DNA from: Lycocorax pyrrhopterus obiensis
Taxonomy: Eukaryota > Chordata > Aves > Passeriformes > Paradisaeidae
DNA: 64,000 nucleotides
Direction: 5' to 3'
NCBI GenBank assembly: GCA_014706295.1
Contig: JACSVZ010000007.1
Coordinates: 8,176,808 to 8,240,807, forward strand
Shown: positions 21,973 through 31,180 of the stretch, piece after piece
How positions within the stretch are numbered: the first letter of the stretch is position 1
How the letters are laid out: the number at the start of each line of letters is the position of its first letter
Translations under genes and position numbers: made by a program
The notes under the pieces: model-generated
What the model was told of the DNA's origin: nothing
What the model saw: only the letters and a program-made list of their open reading frames with translations
Databases searched by the model: none

Positions 21973-24900
21973 CTAGCTGGCAGCGTCGAGGGTCTGAAAC
22001 TTCTGCCGCAGGTCCCTGACGAGGCCGTGGCGCGGCGGCTCGGGGGTGCCGGGGGGCTCGGGGCAGCGCCGCCGGTACTCCTCGGACGCCTGGTAGGCTT
22101 TGCAGCGCTCCACCACCGCCTTCAGGCAGATCTTCTCGCGCGTGGTGGGCGAGCGGATCTGCACGTAGGCCGGGGGCTCCGGCAGCCGCTCCAGCACCAG
22201 CACCCGCTGCCCGGGGCCCAGGGGGGCTTCGGCCGCCACCCACAGCGCCCCGTCACTGCTGTACCTCGCTGGCGCCGGGCTCGGGCTGTCGGAGCCCCCG
22301 TTGGCCTCGGCGCTGCGGCTCCGGCCGCCGCCCCTCTCCTTCCCGGCCGGGCGCCCACCGCGGCCGGGACCCTCGGGCGCCGAGCGGCTGCGGCTCACCG
22401 GCGGCGGCCGCGGGGCCCCGAAACGGGCACGGAGCTCCCGCACGTCGGGCCAGGCGAAGGGTTCGGCGCCCACGGGGCTCGAGGGGCTGCGGGGGGCACG
22501 CGGGGACGGGGATGTCGCCAGGCCCCCGTCCCGCGGCACAGCCAGCGAAGGGGTGCTGGGGGGGTGGTCCCCGTCCTCCTGCGGCGGCAGCGGGGGGCGG
22601 CGGGTGCCGGCACGGCGGCTCTTGATGCGGAGGCTGTACTGCCGTGCCAGCTGGTACACCTTGGTGCCCAGGTGAGGGGGCGTCAGCAGCAGCTGCGGAG
22701 GCGGCCCCGGGGGTGATGCCGCGGTGCCCACATCATCCTCCTCCAGGATGAGCAGCGGCTCGGGGGGCTGCACCCCATTCTCCTGGCACGGCTCTGGTGC
22801 CTCGGGCTGGGCAGGGGGCTCAGGGCTCTCGGGGGGCCGCGGGAGCCCATTGAGGCGGCACACAGAGCTCCGCACCAGCCCCTTGGGGATGAAGGAGAGG
22901 CTCTCACGGCGGCGCACCCCGAAACCAGCGTCACGGTGCTCGGCATGGCCGTAGTAGCTCTTGATCTTGTCGAGGAGCAGGCGGTCCCGATTCGAGAGCA
23001 GCGATTCCCGGCGGGCTCTGGTGAAGGGCTCAGGCGAGGGGATGGTGCTGCGGGACCCCCCAGGCTCCCCTGATTCTATTGGGGGGCCCCCATCCAGGCT
23101 GAGGGTGCTGCCGCCATGGCTGGGGGTGCGTCCCAGGGGCCCCTCCAGCGCCAGGCTGCTCCTTCGGGACAAGCTGCTGCCACCGCCAAACCGCTCAGCG
23201 ATGACACTGGCCTGGTCCAGCACTGAGGGTGGCAGGATGCTGGCTGCTCCTTCTCCCTCCTCCTCCTCTTCCTCCTCCTCCTCTTCGCTGCTCAGCACCT
23301 GCAAATCCTCCGCAGCGTGCTCTGGTTCCCCATCCCCACTGGGCAGTGCCAGGGTCCCCACCAGGGACGGGGATTTGGGAGACCCCAGGACCTTGGGGTG
23401 CTCCCCAGCGCTGCTGTTAGGGGGGTGGGTGCTGGGTCCTTGGGCACCCCCGGGTGAGGGCCGGGGGGTTGCACTGACCTTCTCACAGCTCCCTGGCCCC
23501 CAGCTGCTTGGCCGCTTGGGTCCCTCCAGCACCCATGGGTGTCCCCCGGCCTGGGCAAGAGCAAATGTGGGGTGTCATGAGCTGCGGGGGCACTCAGGTG
23601 CTCCAAGCACGATAAAACTCAGCCAAACCATGGGGCCCTGGGAGGCGCCGTGAGAGCAACATGGGGTGCCCTGGAGTGGTGTGGGATGTCCTGGTAGTAA
23701 TGCAGGGTACCCCAGAAGTGATGTTGGAGTGCCCCAGAAGCGATTTGGGGTGCTCTGCATGCCCTCCCTGGGGTTTGAAGGGCTAGTGTGGGTACCTGCT
23801 CCTCCTGGGGCTCCAACAGCAGATCCCCGGCCCCCGGCAGCTCCTCCTGGCAGTCCTTGCCCAAAGCCTCCTCTTCCTCCTCCTCCTCTCCCTCTGCCAC
23901 AATGCCCTCAGCCGCTGCCCAGGCTCTGGTGTGCTGGGGGGGCTCCCCCACTTCCAGGAGTACCCCATCGCTGCTGGTGTTCTGTGTGGGGGCGAGCGCC
24001 AGGCTCAGCGCCCCGTGCCAGGGCTGGAGGCACTGGGCACCCCAACCCACCACACCCGGCCTTACCTTCAGCCCTGCCAGCCAGGATAGAGAAAAGCAGA
24101 GATTAGTGGGGGAAGCACCCAAAATTCCCCCCACGGTCCCCAGCCACCCCTCCGCCTGCCCCACCGGTGCCGTGGTTGTGCCAGCTCACCTTGCTTGCCC
24201 AAGTGCCACAGGTTGTGCTTGGTGGGCTCTGGGGGGAGGGGAGGTGACAGTGGCATCACCCCCGTGTCCCCCAACTCATCAGCACCCCGAGCCCCCTGAT
24301 CCCGTCTGCCGTCCACACCCGACTGCCTGCGCCCGCCATGTCCCTGCAGCCGCTCCAGCAGCGTCTCCGTGTGCCCCTGGTGCTGGAAGGGCTCTGTGGG
24401 GACAGGGACAGTGGCACCATCAGCACCCAGCGGCACCCTCCTTGCAGGCATTGGTGTCACCCAGCCACAGCTTGGCCCTGGGGAAGGGGTGGTGGTGGGG
24501 TGGAGTGGTGGGAACTCGTGGGACAGCAGGAACACTGGTGACACACGGCTCTCACCAGACTGCCGGCGTCCCTGGAGTGGCTCGGTGGCAGCGTCACCCA
24601 GGGGCTGGCAGGACCAGCTCTTCTTCAGGCGCTCGGGGCTGCAGCGGGGCAGGCGCGGGGGGTCTGTGGGGACAGGGGGTGATGCCAGGGAAAATAGGGG
24701 GCACAGAGGAGGGTAGAGAGGGGATGGTAGGGCATCGGTGGCACTTACAGAACAGGTCCATCTCCAGGATGGCTTCCTTAGCCTGGGTGGAGGGAGGATG
24801 GAGAAAAATGAGGCAAAGGTGGGGTACAGCTGCCCCCCCCCCCTGCTGTGCCGGGGTGTCTCTGGTGTCACTGAGGTGCCCACCCCACCACCCTCACCTT

Positions 24901-26955
24901 TTGGGGGATCGTGGCATGGTGATTCTCCAGAATGAGCCGCTTGATGTGGTGAGTCCACACACGCTTCTCCTCCACGCTCTTGGCCTGGGGGGCACAGGGA
25001 GGGTGGTGGGGTTGGGCAGGGGGGCCCGGAGGGTCCCCCGGGTACCCCCTGCCCCGTGCCCCATGCCCCCCTACCTGCAGGCTGTGCTGCTGCTTGCCAT
25101 GCTTGTAGTGCGCCAGGCTGAAGCACAGCGAGTCCCGTGTGCTCTCGATCAGCATCAGCGAGGAGCACTGCCGGAAGAGGCATCAGCATCCCTGGCATTT
25201 CCCACCCCAGCACCCACCGGGGTCCCTGGAACCCACCCTGCTCCTCCATCTCTGGCATCCACTGGTGTTCCTGGCACTCAGTGGGCTCCCCACCCCTGTC
25301 ACCCTCCCAGTCTCCCGTCATCCCGCACCGGGATGTGGCTCTTGTAGACGTAGTGGTCACCACGGCGCTTGGTAATGAGCAGGGCCTTGTCGAAGAGGAA
25401 GAGGGCACGGTCATGGCGCACCCGCTGTGCCCGAAATGTGCCCTCCAGCACCAGCTCCCCATAGGTTGTCAGGTCCGGCCCCTTCCAGCCCAGCAGCAGC
25501 GACTGGATTTCCTGCACAGACACGGGGACAGGTGTTTCAGCAGCCCTGCCATGATGCCCATCTCGTGCCACCTGGTGCCACCCACTGCCCCTGTGGTGTC
25601 CCCCCGGTGCCTACCTGCTGGCGGATGGCGTGCTCATGCTTGCGCTTCATGTCATTGATGTACCAGGCCACGCAGGTCATGGTGTCAATGGCCTCCAGCA
25701 CCAGCTCGTAGTCGTCCCCTGCCTTGTGCTCGAAGTGCCTCGCGATCTCCTGGGCACAGCACATGGCATCAGAGCATGGGGATGTGCTGTGCCTGGTGCC
25801 TGGACTGCTCTAGGCACCCAAGCCGTGTCCCTGTGCCACTCCAGGCACCCAGGCTGTGCCAGATGCCCATGGCCTCTCCCTGTGTCACCCCAGGCTGTGC
25901 CAGGTGCCCACTCCACAGCAGGTGCCCACACCGTGCTGTGCCAGGCGCCAGGCGCTCACCTGGAGCAGCAGGTGGTACTTGAGGATCCTCTGGACAGGCT
26001 TGAGCAGGTAGGCCCCAAGGGGTAGTGCGTGGCGCAGCTGCTCCTGGCATTCCCGCAGGAACCGCGCCTGGACCTTGCTCCTCATGCATTCGGTCAGTGC
26101 TGCCACCGAGCTGCGGGCAGGGAGGGTGCTCAGACCCCTGCCCACCCATGTGCCCCCTGCCCACCTCCCTGCTCACCCAGCTGTGGCCCCCACCCACCTG
26201 GGGTAGTTGTTGCAGTACTGGGTGTAGATGGCAAATTCCTGGCTCTGCAGGTAAGGGGAACACGGTGAGAGTCTGGTATGACCACATGTCGTCCCTGGTG
26301 TCCCCACAGTGCTCCCTGTGCCCTTACCCGGGTGACGAAGCACATGGCCACAGCCACGGGGTCACTGGCGCAGCTCTCCAGGTTTTGCAAGAGGGTGCTG
26401 GGGGGCACAGAGGGAACAGGGTGACCACAGCCCCCCACACACAACCCCCCACACACCCCTGTCACCTCCCAGTGGGACCTGCTTCCCCACCTGCTGAGCT
26501 CGTAGATGTCCTCGATGTTCCCGAAGAGCGCGCTGACCTGCTCCGGCCGCAGCACCGGCTCCTCTGCGTCGATGATCTTGCCCAGGTAACCCTGCCGAGC
26601 ACCCACGGTGGCACCATTGCACCCCCAGCCCCCAAACTGTGCCCAAGGGGTGTCCCCCTGTGTGCCCCCTGGCACCCACCTCCACGATGCTGCGCAGATC
26701 ACGGGCATAGGTGCGCTCTGACTCCACGATCTCCTGCACCACGCGGTCCAGGTAGCTGGGCTTGGCCCCGGGACCCCCGAAAGCTGCCAGGGGGTGCCCA
26801 CTACGGGCACCCGGCCACCCCCCTGGGGACGCGTTGTTGTTGGAGTTATGGAGCCCCTCGGCCCACGCCTCGGTCCCGGTGCTGGGCGGATCCTCCATGG
26901 CACAGCTGGGCTCCGGGCTCAGGGCAGGGCGCTGTGGGCACACGGGCACTGGCAT
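21973..26955 (-). CDS. PLEKHG3: Pleckstrin homology and RhoGEF domain-containing family G member 3
   Basis: Minus-strand coding exons: 26955-26680, 26591-26491, 26397-26328, 26244-26198, 26110-25960, 25749-25615, 25511-25329, 25167-25075, 24984-24898, 24782-24749, 24663-24556, 24393-24319, 24228-24190, 24073-24066 (8 nt), 23981-23796, 23550-21973. All phases close, giving 1056 codons plus stop (human about 1219). The ATG giving MPVPVCPQ was chosen because the human protein also begins MPV. A DH domain (about 70-245) and a PH domain (about 275-372) are recognisable, for example [16 protein letters not shown] and [16 protein letters not shown] disordered tail with acidic runs follows, ending [15 protein letters not shown]. 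Members of the family activate Rho-family GTPases at actin-rich membranes. Convergent with SPTB, as in human. Confidence 0.94.
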
Positions 26956-28568
26956 CCCGGCATCCCCTGGCACCGGCGGGGCACAGAGCGGCTCTGGCAG
27001 GAGAATGGCGGGTTAGGGGATGCGGAGACCCCCCAAATATGGGTGGTGTGGGGCACCAAGGGGGGGGTCACCCTGATGAAGAGCCCTGATGGCCAAACCC
27101 TCTATGCCAAGGGTTGCCAGCATCCCCCTACCCCAAAAATCCCTGGATACAGCACAACGGGGTCTCAGCACAGCCCACCAATGCCGAGATTTGGGAGTTC
27201 AGCCCCCCCTCCTCATCCCAGACCCGGGGACCGTGCCGGGACCAGGTGGGACGAGCGCCTCCGCCCCCACCCACCGGGGCAGTGCGTCACCGCCGCGCCC
27301 GCGGGACACTTTCCAGGTGAGCTCAGCTCCGGCTCGCCCTTCCGGACCACCGGTGCCACCGGGATCCTCCCGTGCCACCGAAACCGCACAGTGCCACAAA
27401 CATGGTTGAGACACCCAGAAAACAGCGGCCAGTGGCAAAGCGTGTGGGAGTGTCGAGGCCCCTGAGCCCGGTCACCGCGGCGGGTGGCCCTGGGGACAGT
27501 GACCTTGAGCTAGGCCACGTGCTGCGCCGGCGGCGTGGCCACCTGAGCCCCCCGGCACCCCCTGTGCCGGCACCCAACCGGTCAGGCCGGTTCCCGCCGG
27601 CGCTTCCCCACACCCACCGTGCCGCGTGGCCGCCATCCAGCCGCCGCCCTCCCCGGGGCTTCCCCGAGCACGCCCGGAGCCCCCCAAAAAGCCACCGCGG
27701 TGCCTCCTAAGTGGGGTCCAGCCCCATGTCCCCAGTGGTGCCACAGCCCGGGACTCCGGGTGCTGGCACATCTGACCCTGCCATGGGGCACCTCCTGGGC
27801 ACCCCGGATCTGGGTGATTTGGGGAGCAGCTTCCCCAGCCCCCAAATTCCTCACCCCTACAGGCATGGGGCACCCGGTCCCAGGGTCACCTCAGCCCCGG
27901 GGTGGGCACCCAGCCGGTGACACCGGAGACAGCAGACTCCGAGCATCCTTCCCGGCAGTGTCCGACCCCGATCCCACCCTGCTGGGGGGACAAAAGGAGA
28001 CCCCCAGGTGGCACTGGGGGACCAGACGGGGCTCCCCCACCTAACACCCGGCCGGGGATTTGTGGCTACCGCAGCTCGTCCCCGAAGGCCACCCCCGGCC
28101 ATCCTAATCCGCTCAGTGCACCGGGATTACGGCGCCGGTCCCACGTCACCGGGACCGTGGCCACTCGCCTCGGCCCCTCGGCCACCGTCATCCCGCCCCG
28201 GTGATCGGGGGGGTTGATCCTCTTACCCCCCCAGTGTCACCTCCGTGGGCACGCGGCCGCCCAGAGCCCTCCGGCTCCCGCCTGCTCCGGGTGGGATTAG
28301 CTCTGACCTTCACCGCCCGGACCCTCCCCAACCCCGCCACAGAGGACGGGCGATCCCCCTGGAGTGCCGAACAGGGGGCTCTGGTGGGTCCCCAAAACTC
28401 CCCGGTGGGGGAAACTGAGGCAGAGGCCGGGTTTGTTGTGCCGAGCCGCCGGTGCCGGCGGGAGGGAGGTGGGATTTTCTCCCCACCGTGGGATCGCCGG
28501 CCCCGCTGCACATTCCAGCGCGGGAGCTGGGGCGCGAGGCACAGCCCACGGCGTTTTCCCAGGATCCC

Positions 28569-28590
28569 GGCACGGCACGGCACGGCACGC
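28569..28590 (+). repeat. (GGCAC)n microsatellite
   Basis: Four perfect GGCAC units plus flanking partial copies in the PLEKHG3 first intron. Confidence 0.85.
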
Positions 28591-28625
28591 CGGGAGAGGG
28601 GCCGCGGCGCGCCAGCCCGCCGGAG

Positions 28626-28635
28626 CCATATAAGG
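28626..28635. promoter_or_regulatory. CArG box (SRF-type site)
   Basis: CCATATAAGG fits CC(A/T)6GG exactly, in an otherwise very GC-rich stretch. It could also read as a TATA-like element on the plus strand. PLEKHG3 acts on actin and SRF controls many actin genes, so the match is worth noting; the functional link is inference. Confidence 0.35.
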
Positions 28636-29149
28636 GCAGGCGGTTCACCATTTCCAGGCATTTTCCAGAATCCCAGCGGCCTTGGGAGCGGGGAGGTCGC
28701 CGCCGGCTCCAGCGCAGCTGCCGCGGCCGTCGCTCCCGGCCCCGGCTGGCACCGCCGCTGCCCGGCGGGCACGGGCTGGGCGCCGGCGCTCCCGCCCGCG
28801 GGGACTCGGGGGGCTCGGCACCACGGGGGTCCCCGTGTCACGGCATTCCCGGGACAAGGCGGCACGGACCCGCGGGGCTGACAAAGCCTCTTAGTGCCCG
28901 GCGCCCATGGCGTCGCGCCGCCTAATCCCGACGGAGGGGCGCAGGACACCCCCACCTCCCACTGGGACCCCTGTCCAGAGTCACCCCACATGCCACCCCC
29001 GGCCCGGCCTGAGGACCGCCCCCAGTTTCTCTGGGTGCCTGTCCCGGGGGTCTCCCAGCACCCCCAGGTCCTGCTGTCTCTTGCCCCTCGGGGACCCCCA
29101 GGATCCACAGCTCCCACCTCGTGGGGACCCCCAGCTCCTGCCCCACTAC

Positions 29150-29420
29150 GGGCATCCCTGGACCCACGAATCCTGCCTAACCGGGGCTCGTGGATCCTGC
29201 TCCACCGGGATGCAACGGCTCCTGCCCCACCAGGACCCACGGATCCTGCTCCACCGGGACCCACGGATCCCGCCGCGCGGGAATGCAACGGCTCCCGCCC
29301 CATCGGGACCCAGGGATCCCACTCCACCGGGATGAAACGGCTCCCACTCACCAGGACCCTCAGCTCCCGCTTCACCGGGATGCAACGGAGATCCCGCCCC
29401 ACAGGGAGACCCTCGCTGCC
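29150..29420 (+). repeat. CCACCGGGATGCAACGG minisatellite
   Basis: Repeated GATCCTGCTCCACCGGGA and GCAACGGCTCCTGCCCCA words, units about 25-50 bp, close to the PLEKHG3 promoter. Confidence 0.8.
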
Positions 29421-29520
29421 GGGGACCCTCGGGACCGCCCTCTCCCGCCGGGCGGGGACCCCCGGCTCCCCTCCCGCGGACCCCACGGCCGTTCCCCGTT
29501 CCCGCCCGGGCCAGACTCAC

Positions 29521-29640
29521 CGCGCTCCGCTACCGCCGCCGCCCCGTCCCGCCCCGTCCCGGCCGTGCCCGCAGGAAGCAGCGGGAGCGCCCCGGGGCGG
29601 GGACAGCGGCCGCCCCGCCCGGCCCCGGGAACGGGGACTC
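29521..29640 (-). promoter_or_regulatory. PLEKHG3: PLEKHG3 non-coding first exon and CpG-rich promoter
   Basis: On the minus strand a strong donor, GCG|GTGAGTC, lies at 29521/29520 within a CpG-dense block (about 29400-29690). A plausible acceptor, CCAGAG, lies at about 26993, upstream of the coding ATG. This would give a first intron of about 2.5 kb. The exon and start site are inferred. Confidence 0.45.
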
Positions 29641-29689
29641 CCGGGAATGGGAGCGGGACAGGACCGGAGCGAGCCCGGGCGTGACCGCG

Positions 29690-29930
29690 GGGCACGGTCC
29701 GGTACTGTCCCGGTCCCGGTGAGTCCAGGTGTGGTCCCGGTACAGTCCTTGGTACGGTCCTGACACGGTCCCGGCACAGTCCAGGTATGGTCCAGGTACT
29801 GTCCTGGTACGGTCCTGGCATTGTCCCGGTACTGTTCCGGTACAGAACTAGGCGTGCTTCTGGCATGGTCCCGGTACTGTCCAGGCACACTCCCGAGACG
29901 GTCCCGGGACGGTCCTGATCCTGTCCCGGG
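29690..29930 (+). repeat. GGTCCTGGTACTGTCC minisatellite
   Basis: About 20 degenerate 10-12 bp half-units of the form GGTCC(T/C)GGTAC. They lie directly upstream of the PLEKHG3 promoter, between it and NUP160. Confidence 0.85.
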
Positions 29931-30880
29931 ATGCACGAGCATGGCGGAGGGGAGCCCGTACCCACCGTTGGGTCCCTTCCCAGCGGACACGGGCACCCGA
30001 AGGGGTCCCAGCCCCAGCCATGGACACCCCCATTCCTGCCCGAGGGGACATAGACACCCAGTGCCACCAGCCACGGGGGATGCGGGGCACCCCTCGGTGC
30101 CAAGGCAGGATGGGTGCCCGCGGGCAGGGGCTGGTCCCAATACCCTTCCATCCCACCTCAGCCCCTTCCATCACTGGTTCACAGCCCTGGCACTGCCATG
30201 ACACTTGAGCCCCCAAATCCAACTGCGTGCCAGCTCCCCATACCAACACCAGGGGCTTCGACCCACCCCCCTCCAATAAAGCTGGGGGCCAGCTGGAGCC
30301 CCCGGCCCCTCACGGCACCTGCCACCAGAATGGGCCCATTCTGCAGGCAGGCGCCTCGTGCCACTGGCGCTGGATCCTGCTCAAAGGCCAGATTGTTCCG
30401 AGCAGAGCAGAAGCTTGGCCGGGCCCGGCACTGGCACTGTGAGGCATCATGGGGGGACGTGTGGCATTCGTGGGATGGTGGGGTCCCCACTGTCCTCACC
30501 AATACAGGAACATGTGCTCTGCCACCGGCTGGGTCCAATGTGCTGGACATGCCCAGGAAGGTGGCTGTGGCTGCTTCGCCGGGATGAGGTGTGGGCACAG
30601 GTGGGTGTAGGGAGCTGGCAGGGTGGGTGCTGCTGAGGGCACATGTCCCCATTAAGCCAGTCCCCCTGTCCTCTCCCCCCAGTGTCCTGCCCCAAATCTC
30701 ACAGACCCTCCTCAAACCGCCTCCCCAAATCCCCCTTCCCTTCTCCCCATATCCACTCTCCCTGTAGCCGCTCCTGTTCCCCTCTCCCTGTATCCCCTCC
30801 CCAGACCTTCTCCCCATTCTCTCCTCCCCATAGTCTCCTTCTGATACCTCCACCCCAGACCCTCTCCCCACCCTCCTGCC
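29931..30880. other. PLEKHG3-NUP160 intergenic space
   Basis: No gene seen. It is C-rich, with a pyrimidine-biased CCTCTCCCC-type stretch at 30660-30900. It separates two divergent promoters and two human synteny blocks. Confidence 0.5.
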
Positions 30881-31180
30881 CCCGTCCTCCCGCCCGCCAG
30901 GGGGCGCCCGCCCCCTCCCCTTCCCGTCGTGCCCCGCGCGGCTGAGGCGGGAACGCGGCGGCTCAAGATGGCGGCGGCCCTGGCGGCGCGGAGCTGCCTC
31001 GAGCTGAGCGCGGCCGGCCGGGCCCCTCCGCGACCCCCGCAGGAGCTGCTCTTCGTGCCCCCCGGCATCGCCCCGCTCCCCGCCGGGCGCTACAGCGACA
31101 GCGCCGGCGGCTTCTGCTACCAAGAGAGCGCGCAGCTCGGGGCCGCCACCAGGAATCGCTGGGTGCGATGGTGAGTGCAC
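30881..31180 (+). promoter_or_regulatory. NUP160: NUP160 CpG-island promoter
   Basis: CpG-dense sequence runs across the start codon, including CGGGAACGCGGCGGCTCAAG just before the ATG. No TATA box. This is consistent with a housekeeping promoter. Confidence 0.5.

Larger units (their letters stand above)
26993..29520 (-). other. PLEKHG3 first intron, no gene seen
   Basis: CpG-rich, C-rich sequence. Several long open frames occur on both strands, but none has protein-like composition or recognisable motifs. It contains a CArG box, a short GGCAC run and a minisatellite listed separately. No RNA gene was recognised. Confidence 0.5.

Noticed and set aside
23788..25347. 519-codon plus-strand open frame over PLEKHG3
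   Set aside because: It crosses several PLEKHG3 exons and introns antisense and has no protein-like signal. The minus-strand exons explain the region.
21973..26955. Identity as PLEKHG1 or PLEKHG2
   Set aside because: The DH-PH sequence and neighbours match PLEKHG3 as recalled, including the EPTKH segment and C-terminal ending.
28188..29486. 432-codon minus-strand open frame in the PLEKHG3 5' intron
   Set aside because: GC-driven openness across a minisatellite; no recognisable domain.
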